A stretch of 64,000 nt of DNA from positions 62,001 to 126,000 of the forward strand of contig NZ_VHLL01000004.1 in the NCBI RefSeq assembly GCF_025384765.1. The letters are read 5' to 3'. Positions 22,959-31,664 of the stretch are shown piece after piece. A program made the position numbers and the translations under genes. This stretch comes from Methanoculleus formosensis (GTDB lineage: Archaea > Halobacteriota > Methanomicrobia > Methanomicrobiales > Methanoculleaceae). Each line of letters begins with the position of its first letter. Positions within the stretch are counted from its first letter, which is position 1. The notes below the pieces were generated by a model. The model was not told the DNA's origin, searched no databases, and saw only the letters and a program-made list of their open reading frames with translations.

Positions 22959-24722
22959 TCACCCCACAAACCGGTACTCCCCCTCCGGGACGAAGATCTC
23001 GAACCGGGCGCCCTCTCCCTCGACGCCGGTCTCCCGGATGGCGATCCCGGTGATCGCAAGGATCTCCCGGGTCAGGAACAACCCGAGCCCCGTGTTCTTC
23101 CCGAACCCCTTGCGGAAGATCTTCTCCTTCTCCGCGGCCGGGATACCCACGCCATCGTCGGTGTAGATGATCGTAAGACCGCCCGGAGCCCCGGCGGCGG
23201 AGAAAGACATCCGTGATATGCCTCCACCGTGCCGGACCGAGTTCTCCATGAGATTGTAAAAGACCTTCCCGATCAGGGGATCGGCATAGACCCGGAGCCC
23301 CGCAACCCCGGCATCCACCGTGATCCCGTCAAGCGGGAGCTCTCCGGCCGCCTGCCGGATCAGCATACCTGCATCGTGCCACTCGGCCTCCTTCACGCCG
23401 ATATCCTGGTAGAACCGGGTGAACTCGACCTGCCGCTGGATCGTTCTCGCGGCCTGCAACTCGTTCGCCACGTAGCGGACAAGAGTCGGGTCCGCGGGCA
23501 GGCGTCCCGCCTCAAGATCCATCTGCGTAATCTCCAGGTACCCGAGCAGCGCCGCGAGCTGGTTCAGGATGTCGTGCCGGGTGATGGACGAGAGGGTGTT
23601 GAGTTTCCTGTTGGCCTCGCGGAGCGCCTTCTCCGCCCGCATCCGTTCTGCGATCTCCACATCGCGCTCCGCCAGGAGTTCCCGGATCTTCCGGTACGTC
23701 CGGGCGTTATCGATGGCGAGCCCGCAGACCTCCGCCACGAACCGGCTGATGTCGAGGTAGTCATCGATCCGCTCCGGCACGGGGAGATCCTCGAGCAGGA
23801 GGAGCCCGGAACAGGTCGCCTCGTGCCGGATCTCGATCAGGAATCCGTCCTCCCCGTGCCGCCCGGGGGACCACCCCCTTTCCGTAAAGAACCGCTCCCG
23901 ATGCTCCGGGATATCGTAGTAACCGGGCGGGCGGCTGACGATCCTGCCTGTCTTCCCCTCGTCGACGAGCACAAACGCGATCCGGGCAGGGCCGAAGAGG
24001 ATAGTAAAGAGGTTGAGCATCTCCTCCACCACCGTCCCCTCGCTCTGGATCGCCGCAATCCTGCCGAGGATATCGATAGTCATCGCGTAGTCGGCGGATC
24101 TCCGGTTCACCACGGCCGAAGAGTCCCGGAAAACCTTTCTCTCGGCATCCAGGCGCCACTGGAGGTACTGGATCTCGATATACCGCCGGAGCGGCTCGAT
24201 ACCGACGAAAATTCGCTCCGTGGGTACCCCAAACTCCTCGCCGGCGGCTGCAAGGAGCCGGGGACTCTCCGGGTCGACGCCCGTATCGACGAGCACGATC
24301 TTCCTGACCGAACCGCACCGGATAGCCTCCGTCGCTTCCCCCACAAACCCGGGGGCTGCGGCATCTTCCTTCCACCGCGACAGCATACCCGGAACGAGCA
24401 TGAGCGCCCTCTCCCGGACGCAGGCATCGAAGAGAGGTTCCGGCAGGAGGACTTCCCGCATGAGGTCGGGAACCAGCACGGCAGGGGCAGGGCCCGGCAG
24501 GGCCGGGGGTTCGATCCCGCACCCGAGGATGCAGATCCGATCGCAGGTCTCCCGCAGGTTCAGGAAAGGGACCTCAATATCGTCCCCCCACGGCACCCTT
24601 CTCCCGCAGCAGGCAAGGGAAAAGGTCTCCGCGACGACGTCCGGGAACTCTCCGGGAGCAGCGATCGCCGCAACCTCCCGGCCCAGGTTCTCGCAGCAGA
24701 GAACCCCGAACTTCTTCATCAT
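22959..24722 (-). CDS. Histidine kinase with N-terminal DUF1638 and GAF domains
   Basis: A 587-aa protein. Residues 1-205 are DUF1638-like with characteristic Cys (KKFGVLCCENLG, SLACCGRR, RICILGCGIEP); DUF1638 proteins are usually separate and encoded beside corrinoid methyltransferases. A GAF-like region follows (about 220-370). The kinase part has the H-box SSITRHDILNQLAALLGYLE near residue 398, the N-box VFYNLMENSVRHGG, the G-boxes DDGVGIP and GKNTGLGLFL. Its ATG overlaps the stop of the UroD-like gene as ATGA. This fusion puts a corrinoid-methyltransferase-associated domain on a sensor kinase, suggesting that it senses corrinoid or methyl-group state. That function is inferred. No response regulator is adjacent. 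Confidence 0.8.
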   Translation of the reverse strand: MMKKFGVLCCENLGREVAAIAAPGEFPDVVAETFSLACCGRRVPWGDDIEVPFLNLRETCDRICILGCGIEPPALPGPAPAVLVPDLMREVLLPEPLFDACVRERALMLVPGMLSRWKEDAAAPGFVGEATEAIRCGSVRKIVLVDTGVDPESPRLLAAAGEEFGVPTERIFVGIEPLRRYIEIQYLQWRLDAERKVFRDSSAVVNRRSADYAMTIDILGRIAAIQSEGTVVEEMLNLFTILFGPARIAFVLVDEGKTGRIVSRPPGYYDIPEHRERFFTERGWSPGRHGEDGFLIEIRHEATCSGLLLLEDLPVPERIDDYLDISRFVAEVCGLAIDNARTYRKIRELLAERDVEIAERMRAEKALREANRKLNTLSSITRHDILNQLAALLGYLEITQMDLEAGRLPADPTLVRYVANELQAARTIQRQVEFTRFYQDIGVKEAEWHDAGMLIRQAAGELPLDGITVDAGVAGLRVYADPLIGKVFYNLMENSVRHGGGISRMSFSAAGAPGGLTIIYTDDGVGIPAAEKEKIFRKGFGKNTGLGLFLTREILAITGIAIRETGVEGEGARFEIFVPEGEYRFVG

Positions 24723-25756
24723 TCTATCGGGTACTCCCCCCACTTCCGCACGGCGGCCGATATCGCCAGGAGAACGCTCTCGGGAACCTGCCAGGGGATC
24801 TCGCCGTGGTTGTCGGAGAGGATGAACCCCCCGCCCGGCCCGGCGGCGGCGATCGCCTTCTTCACCTCCGCCTCCGCCTGCGCAGGCGTCCACCGGCGCA
24901 TCTCGATCGCGTTGAGGTTGCCGAGCACCGTGAGCCTGCCGGCACATTGCCGCTTCACGGCGGCGAGATCGTCGAAGGCGCTGACGCCGACGCCGATACT
25001 GCCGGTCCCGGCCAGGTCTTCGAGGACCGGGAGCACTCTCGCCGAGGCAAGGCTGGTTGCAACCCCGCCCCGTATCCGGGAGATGGTCCGTCCGGCCACG
25101 ATATGCCCTGTCCGGAGGTAGAGGTCCCGGGGGATCATGTCCGGCGAGGCAAGCGGGTCGGCATACGAGATGGCGGCGGCGCCCGCATCGATCTGGGCGT
25201 TCGCCCATTCAACGCAGAACTCCTCGTTTTTCGCCATCAGCGTCCGGAAGAGATCCGGTTCTTCGTAGAGGAGTTCGATGTAGGCACCAAACCCCATCTG
25301 GAGGATCGGGAGCGAGAAGGGAGAGAGCACCGAGCCTACGATAGGCACGTCGTCGCCGACCTCCCGTTTCAGCAATTCGATCGTCTCAAGGCCGAAGAGG
25401 AGGGAGGGGCTCTCCTCGACGGCCGGTACCGCGATGCTCTCGATATCCTCGGGCCGCCGGATCGGCGGGCGGCCGGCGTTGGGCGGGCCGTCGTCACGGA
25501 AGATTACCTCTCCACCCCACGCCTCGATCTCGGAGGCCGAGTGACAGAAGGGAGTGACGCAGTCGCCGCCGAACTTCGCGAGGAGACGCGTCTGGCCCCG
25601 GGCGACGTATTCCGGCTTTGAGAAATACTCCTTGATAGAGAGCCCGAGTTCCTTCGCCCCGTAGATGGTGAAGAGCAGGAAGAGCGGGACGCGATCGGGC
25701 TCTTCAAACCCCATCGTCACGGCCGTCCTCTCCGCCGGCGTCATCTCACGCGTCAT
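24719..25756 (-). CDS. UroD/MtaA-family protein lacking the usual zinc ligands
   Basis: A 345-aa TIM-barrel protein of the uroporphyrinogen decarboxylase/MtaA methyltransferase family (opening EMTPAERTAVTMGFEEPDRV; IVGSVLSPFSLPILQMGF; ending WQVPESVLLAISAAVRKWGE). In methyltransferases of this family a His-x-Cys pair and a later Cys bind the zinc that activates the thiol. Here the corresponding stretches read VATSLASARVLPVL and GFILSDNHGEIP, with no His-x-Cys and no late Cys. It is coupled by 4-nt overlaps to the corrinoid protein upstream and the kinase downstream. A methyl-corrinoid sensing or unusual transfer role is more likely than CoM methylation, but this is inference. Confidence 0.78.
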   Translation of the reverse strand: MTREMTPAERTAVTMGFEEPDRVPLFLLFTIYGAKELGLSIKEYFSKPEYVARGQTRLLAKFGGDCVTPFCHSASEIEAWGGEVIFRDDGPPNAGRPPIRRPEDIESIAVPAVEESPSLLFGLETIELLKREVGDDVPIVGSVLSPFSLPILQMGFGAYIELLYEEPDLFRTLMAKNEEFCVEWANAQIDAGAAAISYADPLASPDMIPRDLYLRTGHIVAGRTISRIRGGVATSLASARVLPVLEDLAGTGSIGVGVSAFDDLAAVKRQCAGRLTVLGNLNAIEMRRWTPAQAEAEVKKAIAAAGPGGGFILSDNHGEIPWQVPESVLLAISAAVRKWGEYPIE

Positions 25757-26427
25757 ATGGCCCCCGTCATCGCCCGCACGATTGCAAGGGTATCCGATGC
25801 CGTATACCCTACAGCATCAGCCCCGGTTTCCTGCCCGAGGCGGGGGTCGAACCTGAACGGCGCTCCCCCGACGATCACCCGGATCTCCGGCATCGCCTCT
25901 CTGATGCGGGCGACCGCCTCCTTCACCCTGAGCGCCGCGGGGAGCATAAGCGTGGATACGAGCAGGATCTCAACGCGGTCCCGGATCGCCCTCTCCACGA
26001 GCCCGTCGACCGTCACCCCCGAACCGTAATCGATCACCTCGTAGCCGCCCGACCGGAGCACGGCAAGGAGGATCTGTTTGCCCAGGGTATGGTGGTCTTC
26101 GAGGACCGAGACCGCGATCCGGGGTTGAGAGATCCGTTCGGGGCTGCCCGGCGGGAGCATCGTGCTGACGATCTCCTCGCAGACCCGCCCGCTCATGTAG
26201 ACCTGCGAAAGGGCGGCCTGCCCCTGCTCCCAGTCCCTCCCGATCTCCTCAAGAACAGGGACAACCAGGGTTTCGATGCAGGATATGGGGGAACTTGCAG
26301 CAGAGGCGTCTCGGAGGATCCTCCCTGCCCGTATCCGGTCGACGCCCAGCAATGCGTCTTTCAAGTCGCTCGCCGGGGTCTCCGGGGGCGGAACACTCTC
26401 CGGCGAATCCTGGATATCCGATCCCAT
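25753..26427 (-). CDS. Corrinoid (B12)-binding protein
   Basis: A 224-aa protein. The N-terminal half is the helical cap typical of MtaC/MtbC-type corrinoid proteins (VVPVLEEIGRDWEQGQAALS). The C-terminal half has the B12-binding fingerprint: LEDHHTLGKQILLAVL (Asp-x-His-x-x-Gly; the His is the lower Co ligand), VSTLMLPA and VIVGGAPFR. The start at 26427 follows CGGAG; the open frame to 26478 precedes the likely transcription start. It heads an operon with the UroD-like protein and the DUF1638 kinase. Confidence 0.85.
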   Translation of the reverse strand: MGSDIQDSPESVPPPETPASDLKDALLGVDRIRAGRILRDASAASSPISCIETLVVPVLEEIGRDWEQGQAALSQVYMSGRVCEEIVSTMLPPGSPERISQPRIAVSVLEDHHTLGKQILLAVLRSGGYEVIDYGSGVTVDGLVERAIRDRVEILLVSTLMLPAALRVKEAVARIREAMPEIRVIVGGAPFRFDPRLGQETGADAVGYTASDTLAIVRAMTGAI

Positions 26428-26483
26428 GATGATTGATGCTCCGCAGAACGGATAAACTGATCGTAAGGAAAACACCAAGAATA

Positions 26484-26493
26484 TGGGATATAT
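26484..26493 (-). promoter_or_regulatory. TATA box of the corrinoid/kinase operon
   Basis: GGATATATCC lies about 57 nt before the ATG at 26427 on the minus strand, giving a predicted start near 26460 and a short leader that contains the Shine-Dalgarno. It shows that the three-gene operon is not simply read through from the upstream PAS gene. Confidence 0.5.
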
Positions 26494-26563
26494 CCGATAA
26501 CCCGTGAAAGATCAGCCGTCTTACGGCAGAATGAGACGGACCGGCGGCACGCGCCTCCATCCC

Positions 26564-28825
26564 TTACGCCAGTTCGTGCCGCCGCAGGAACTCCCTGACC
26601 TGTCTTGACTCGACCCAGCCCCGGTCCAGCTGCAGGATATAACTGTTGATCCGGTCGACCTGCTCCCGGATCCTCCCCGTAGCCGCTCCATCGTCGATCA
26701 GCTCGGTCATGCCGAGGATCACCTGGAGCGGCTGGCGGATATGGTCGCCGAGGACCGCGAACTGCTCGATGTTCCGCTCGATCTGCTCGAACGCCTGCTG
26801 CCGGAGATGCTCGTTCTGTTTCCGGTCGGTGATGTCCCTGCCGACGACGTGAACACCGATCACCGACCGGTCGCGAACGATCGGCGACTCGTTCAGTTCG
26901 AGGCAGGTCACCGACCCGTCTTTGCGGCGGAACTCGATCTCGAGCCCTTCGACCGGCTCGCCACAGGAGATCTTCGCTCGCCCCTCCTCCCATGCCGGGA
27001 GCGACGAGGGGACGACGAAGTCCCGGCACCTCCTGCCGATGATCTCATCGGGAGCGTAGCCGAGGACGCGGGTCACCGCCGGGGAGATGTAGGCGATCCC
27101 GCCCTCGTGGTAGCAGGTGTAGATCATATCGAAACTCTGCTGCATGATCTCCCGGAACTGTGACTCGCTCTTCTCGAGGGAGTCCCACGCCTGGAACCGC
27201 TCCATCATGCTTCCGAGCCGCCTGGCGACGGTATCGAGCAGCGCCCGCTCTTCGGCAAGGAACGGCCCTTCGTCCCTCTCCGGCCTCTCGTGGAGGTAAC
27301 AGATCTCCACCATCCCGACCGTCTCCCCGAGGACGACGATAGGTGATGCCTGCCGCCAGGGCGTCTCCGCGAAGCGTTCCGTTGCAAACCGACACCCGTG
27401 CACCGTGATCCTCGCAACGGTATCCTCCGGATACTGCCAGCCGGTGGAGAGAACCCGGGCGACTTCAAGGAAGACCTCATCGAGTGAGGTCTCCGATCGC
27501 CGTTCGATGATCCGGGATATCTCATACAGGATCGAGAGTTCCTTCACCCGCTCGTTCAGGTCGTGCGTCCGCTTCCGCAGGGCGTCCTCCCCCCGCTTCT
27601 TCCCGGTGACGTCCCGCGCAATCGCCGCAACCCGGATGACGTTGCCCCGCTCGTCGGCGGCCGGGTAGAGGACGATGTCATACAGCCGCCCCTTCCATGC
27701 ATCCTCGAACCGTGCCGGTCGGCCCGACGCGACGGCCTCCTTGAGGTGTGCCGCGTACGCCGCCGCCTCATCCGCCGGGAAGAGCTGGAACAAGCTCCGG
27801 CCGAGGAGATCCTCCCGGCTGCGCGCAAATCGCTGTGTCGTCGTCTCGTTGATCTCGATGAGCCGGCCTTCCCTGTCGAGGAGAGCGATGATCTCGCTCG
27901 GGGCGTTCAGGAGCGCCCGGGCCGTCGCCTCGCTCTCCCGGAGTTCGTCCTCGGCACGCCTCCGGTCGGTGACGTCGTAGAGCTGCTCGACGATGAACGC
28001 CACCTCGCCCTTCTCGTCGAGGATCGGGCTTGAGCGGCACTCCAGGTACCGCCCGAGTTCGGGCACGAACTTCTCCACGACCTCCCGCTTCTTGCTCGCG
28101 ACCGCAAGCTCCGTCGCGCAGACCGAGCAGGGCCCCGTCCTCCCGATGAGGTCGTAGCACTTCCGCCCCTCCACCTCCTCCGGCGTCATCCCGAGCATCT
28201 CGTAGCCGGCGCGGTTGTAGCGCAGGATCGTCCTGTCCGGCAGCTGGACGCCGACGATGTCGCCGAGGTTCTCAAAGAGCCCCTCGAGCAGGGTGTTCGC
28301 ATCCGCGAGGCGGCGACGGGTTTGCTCCGCGTCGGTGACGTCCTGCCAGGTTACGACGGCGCCGGAGACGGCGCCATTCATGACGACCGGCGAAGCGGAT
28401 ACGACGACGTGGAGTTCCTCGCCGTCCGGGTCGTGGACGGCGTACCGGCAGGAGGAGAGCCGCTCTCCCCTGAGCGCCCGGCGCCCCGGGAGGTCGTCGG
28501 GGGGAACCGGTTCGCCGCCGGAGTCCCTGAGCGATACGCCGTTCCTCCCGAGTAGCGCCCGGGCTATCCGGTCCTCCTCGCCCGGGCCTGCCGTGATCAC
28601 CCCGCCGCCGGCATCGTAAACGATCCCCTGCCTGCCGGCGGCGGCAAGAATCGCATCGCGTTCCAGTTCTGCGCGAGCGGCACGGGCGCTAAGGCCACGG
28701 TTTTCATCGAGCAGGGCCTCGATGCCCGCCGCCAGCCTCTCCCGCGACCGGCGGTCAAGGGCTGAAGCGGCGTCCTCCAGAATCTCAAGAAGGTCGGCCG
28801 GTGATCCGTCTTGTGGGTTCTCCAT
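26564..28825 (-). CDS. Multi-PAS/GAF sensor protein with HisKA-like end but no ATPase domain
   Basis: A 753-aa soluble protein. Order: PAS (about 50-170), PAS with a Cys pair in RTGPCSVCATEL (190-310), PAS (310-430), GAF (about 450-590), PAS (600-710). It ends in a short helical module, EQIERNIEQFAVLGDHIRQP, LQVILGMTELIDD and LDRGWVESRQVREFLRRH. That module looks like a HisKA dimer helix with a candidate H (GDHIR) but stops where an HATPase domain should begin. There is no N, G1 or G2 box. The same end occurs in the PAS protein at 52312. It may act by dimerising with, or feeding, a true kinase such as the DUF1638 kinase nearby. Confidence 0.85.
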   Translation of the reverse strand: MENPQDGSPADLLEILEDAASALDRRSRERLAAGIEALLDENRGLSARAARAELERDAILAAAGRQGIVYDAGGGVITAGPGEEDRIARALLGRNGVSLRDSGGEPVPPDDLPGRRALRGERLSSCRYAVHDPDGEELHVVVSASPVVMNGAVSGAVVTWQDVTDAEQTRRRLADANTLLEGLFENLGDIVGVQLPDRTILRYNRAGYEMLGMTPEEVEGRKCYDLIGRTGPCSVCATELAVASKKREVVEKFVPELGRYLECRSSPILDEKGEVAFIVEQLYDVTDRRRAEDELRESEATARALLNAPSEIIALLDREGRLIEINETTTQRFARSREDLLGRSLFQLFPADEAAAYAAHLKEAVASGRPARFEDAWKGRLYDIVLYPAADERGNVIRVAAIARDVTGKKRGEDALRKRTHDLNERVKELSILYEISRIIERRSETSLDEVFLEVARVLSTGWQYPEDTVARITVHGCRFATERFAETPWRQASPIVVLGETVGMVEICYLHERPERDEGPFLAEERALLDTVARRLGSMMERFQAWDSLEKSESQFREIMQQSFDMIYTCYHEGGIAYISPAVTRVLGYAPDEIIGRRCRDFVVPSSLPAWEEGRAKISCGEPVEGLEIEFRRKDGSVTCLELNESPIVRDRSVIGVHVVGRDITDRKQNEHLRQQAFEQIERNIEQFAVLGDHIRQPLQVILGMTELIDDGAATGRIREQVDRINSYILQLDRGWVESRQVREFLRRHELA

Positions 28826-29118
28826 AGTTCACCAAACAGTTCCGGTAGCCGGATATGCTCCCGGTCTCCGCGATCGTCCGGCAGGTGTATCGCCCCATCG
28901 GATTCTCCGGCGGACGGCGTTTCCCGCGAGGTCGACGAGCACGGCGCGGGCACGAACCGTCATCTGCCGGGACAAACAGTTCTGGCATTAGTATAATTTT
29001 GATAGGATAAAAACGATCGGCACCCGGGACTGGTGATGCACAGGTGACCAAAATCTAGATAACCGATACGCGTATCTCCGTAGTGCGGCCGGAGATCCCG
29101 TCGAACCGCATCGGGTGC

Positions 29119-30636
29119 ATGGTGGCCCAAAAAAAAGATCGCCTCGTTCCGGACCTCCCCGGCAGAAAGATGCTGCCGACGGCAACCAGTCAGTTCGCGG
29201 TCATCGCTCCCGACCTCGGGCTCATCTTCCTCTTCATAGCGCTGGTATCCTGCACCCCGTTCCTGGTCGGTCTCTGGTACGGCGAGGCCGGGTACCTCCT
29301 CCCGATGGCCTCGGCGCCGGCGGGGTTCGGCATCCTCGGTTTCTGGCTTGCCGGCATCCCGAAGGCGGAGGGAGAGGCCCGCCTCTCCGTTGCACTCTCT
29401 GCAGTCGCTCTGATCTGGCTCATTGCCGCCCTGATCGGCGCGCTGCCCTACACGTTCGGCCTCGACCTCCCCTATACCGACAGCGTCTTCGAAGCGATGT
29501 CGGGCTGGACGGGCACGGGGTTCTCCCTTCTCCCATCGGTCGACGCCGCGCCGAAGACGATCCTCTTCTGGCGATCGCTGACCCAGTGGATGGGCGGCCT
29601 CGGGATCGTCGCGTTCACCATCGCTCTCGCAGGCAGGTCGGGTGTGACCCGGTTCCGGCTCTACCGCTCGGAAGGGCGGTCTGAGGCGCTCATGCCGGGC
29701 GTCGTGACCACGGCCATCGAGATGTGGCGGATATACCTGGTGCTCACGGCCCTCGGCATCGGGCTCGTCCTCCTCTCGGGCATACCCCTCTGGGACGCCG
29801 TGAACATCGTCATGACAGCGATATCGACCGGCGGGTTCTCGGTGCATACGGCCGGTATCCTCTACTACGAGAGTCCGCTGCTCGAGATGCTCGTCGTCCC
29901 GGTCATGATCGCCGGAGCGCTGCCGTTCAAACTCTACTTCCTCCTCTACTACAAAAAGACGTTCGGGTTCTTCACCGACCGGCAGGCACTCCTCCTCTTC
30001 GCACTCATCCTTGCCGGGTGCGCCGCCGTCACCTTCGACCTCGCGACCATCTCCTTCCTCGCCCTCCCCGAGGCGCTCCGGCAGGGTATCTTCATGACGG
30101 TAAGCGGCATCACCTGTACCGGGTTCCAGAACGCGGACCCCCGGAGTTGGTACGGCTCGACGGTGCTGGTCCTTGCCGCGCTAATGTTCATCGGCGGGTC
30201 GGCGGGGAGTACCGCCGGCGGCATCAAACTCGGCAGGGTCATCCTCGGCCTCAATGTGCTCGTATGGTGGTTCCGGCGGCTTCACGCCGGCGGGCGGGCG
30301 ATCACGGCGCTCCGGCACGACGGGCGGTCGATCCTCGCGCACCTCCCGGAGTACGAGGTCTCGAAGAGCATGCTGGTCGTCCTGCTCTTCGCTCTGATGG
30401 TCGCGGTCGCCACCCTCCTCCTGCTCCATCTCGCGCCGCAGGGAGGGTTCGACTCCGCCGACATCATCTTCGAGGTCGTCTCCGCCGCATCCAGCGTCGG
30501 GATCACCACCGGGTTTGTGAACCCCGGCATGAGCCCGGCGGCGAAGTGGCTCTTCATCCTGGTTATGTGGGCAGGACGGCTCGAGATCGTGCCGGTCATC
30601 GTCCTGATCGAGGGGGCGGCGCGGCGATTCCGGTAA
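29119..30636 (+). CDS. trkH: TrkH-type potassium uptake channel subunit
   Basis: A 505-aa membrane protein with about ten helices and the four pore loops of the Trk/Ktr family: SGWTGTGFSLL, TAISTGGFSVH, SGITCTGFQN and SSVGITTGF. Each keeps the central Gly of the K+ filter. TrkH works with a cytosolic NAD-binding TrkA ring; no trkA is adjacent, so its partner is elsewhere. The frame is open from a GTG at 29083, which would be leaderless behind a TATA-like sequence near 29055; the ATG at 29119 has a weak GGGTG. Either start leaves the channel intact. Confidence 0.9.
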   Translation: MVAQKKDRLVPDLPGRKMLPTATSQFAVIAPDLGLIFLFIALVSCTPFLVGLWYGEAGYLLPMASAPAGFGILGFWLAGIPKAEGEARLSVALSAVALIWLIAALIGALPYTFGLDLPYTDSVFEAMSGWTGTGFSLLPSVDAAPKTILFWRSLTQWMGGLGIVAFTIALAGRSGVTRFRLYRSEGRSEALMPGVVTTAIEMWRIYLVLTALGIGLVLLSGIPLWDAVNIVMTAISTGGFSVHTAGILYYESPLLEMLVVPVMIAGALPFKLYFLLYYKKTFGFFTDRQALLLFALILAGCAAVTFDLATISFLALPEALRQGIFMTVSGITCTGFQNADPRSWYGSTVLVLAALMFIGGSAGSTAGGIKLGRVILGLNVLVWWFRRLHAGGRAITALRHDGRSILAHLPEYEVSKSMLVVLLFALMVAVATLLLLHLAPQGGFDSADIIFEVVSAASSVGITTGFVNPGMSPAAKWLFILVMWAGRLEIVPVIVLIEGAARRFR

Positions 30637-30728
30637 AGACGCCCGGTCGTCGGGAATACGACGTGGGGGAGAAAGGGTATATCAGACCGGAGATCCGGCC
30701 GGAAAAAGAGAGTGTGAAGGTTGGAGGC

Positions 30729-30809
30729 TCAGTTCTTCTTAGCCTTGTCCTGAACCTTCTCCGCCTTCTTCTCCTGCTTCTTGCCCTGGGGCTTCATGTC
30801 CTTTGCCAT
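30729..30809 (-). CDS. 26-aa Lys-rich small protein
   Basis: A very short frame encodes MAKDMKPQGKKQEKKAEKVQ and ends DKAKKN: 11 Lys in 26 residues, no hydrophobic core, probably disordered. It has a strong Shine-Dalgarno (GGGAGGGAGGTG, 30820-30831) at good spacing and an archaeal TATA box (ATTTATAT, 30863-30871), so it is very likely expressed. I do not know its function; nucleic-acid or ribosome binding would suit its charge. It is below usual gene-calling size limits and would be missed in most annotations. Confidence 0.75.
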   Translation of the reverse strand: MAKDMKPQGKKQEKKAEKVQDKAKKN

Positions 30810-30862
30810 AAATGACACACCTCCCTCCCGAGGTGGGATAATTCTGATGTTAGCCGGGCTAG

Positions 30863-30871
30863 ATATAAATT
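30863..30871 (-). promoter_or_regulatory. TATA box of the 26-aa protein gene
   Basis: ATTTATAT on the minus strand, about 54 nt before the ATG at 30809, predicts a start near 30840 and a leader carrying the Shine-Dalgarno. Confidence 0.55.
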
Positions 30872-30970
30872 TTACGGACAGTCCGCCACCATAAGCAGAA
30901 TCAGGCCAAAATAAGAAAGGTTTTCCCGGTATCCGGCCCGCTACGGAAGAGGAGGGCGCACCGGAGCGCC

Positions 30971-31255
30971 CTATGCCCTGCGTCCGGCACTGGAGATCAT
31001 GTAGAGTACGACGAGAGCGAGCGCCCCCAGCACCTGGACGCCTATCACAAGAGGCACGGCCGGGATCGTGAAACTTCCGGGTATCGGGCCGGTATCGGCC
31101 GGCGTCCCTACAGGTGCCGAGCCAGGCTCGGCGAGCCAGGCGCAGAAGAGTGCTGCACCGACCGCAAGCATGACGACCGCCATAAGTATGAAGATGAACA
31201 GCCCGAGTATCTCGGTCGTTCGTAGCGGTCTTCCTGCAACCCGCATCGGCGCCAT
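30971..31255 (-). CDS. Two-helix membrane protein of unknown function
   Basis: A 94-aa protein with two membrane helices (LGLFIFILMAVVMLAVGAAL and VPLVIGVQVLGALALVVLYM) joined by a Pro/Gly-rich outside loop (AEPGSAPVGTPADTGPIPGS). AGGGGTG lies 6 nt before the ATG at 31255; a Met 11 codons earlier is possible. No family is recognised. A strong hairpin (31296-31322) lies in its upstream region. Confidence 0.6.
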   Translation of the reverse strand: MAPMRVAGRPLRTTEILGLFIFILMAVVMLAVGAALFCAWLAEPGSAPVGTPADTGPIPGSFTIPAVPLVIGVQVLGALALVVLYMISSAGRRA

Positions 31256-31295
31256 CTTTGCACCCCTGCTCTCATGCATCGTCTTCACCCCGCAT

Positions 31296-31322
31296 CCCCC
31301 GTCCGGCGGTTCCGGACGGGGG
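31296..31322. promoter_or_regulatory. Perfect 11-bp GC-rich hairpin in the 31256-31664 gap
   Basis: CCCCCGTCCGG and CCGGACGGGGG flank a 5-nt loop. It lies 40 nt upstream of the small membrane protein gene, in a 409-bp gap between divergent genes. There is no T-run, so it is not a classic terminator. It may be a leader structure or a protein site. The rest of the gap shows only AT-rich promoter-like sequence near 31425-31470 and 31638. Confidence 0.45.
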
Positions 31323-31664
31323 CATACGCTCGATCATCATGACGGGAGATCCTGGTACGTTCGAGTTCTCCCTATCTATCGGCGTAGAATTGCTGAAGCG
31401 GCGGCTGACAGCCGGCGAGCATAATTCTACATGATTGACCATGATAATACTATGACGCAGGGGTTGTATTTAATGGTTATCCCCCTCTCCACTGCGTCCA
31501 GAGAGCCCGGTCCCCGCAAATCGAGATGCTCGGCCCGGATCCCGACCGCCGGTGCGGCGAGCCGGATCGCCGGCCCTCTCGCGGGGCAAAACCGCCGCCG
31601 GAGAGAGCACGGCGGGAACGGTGTGGAATACACCAAGCCTTTTATTCGCTTCACCCCAACGGAT

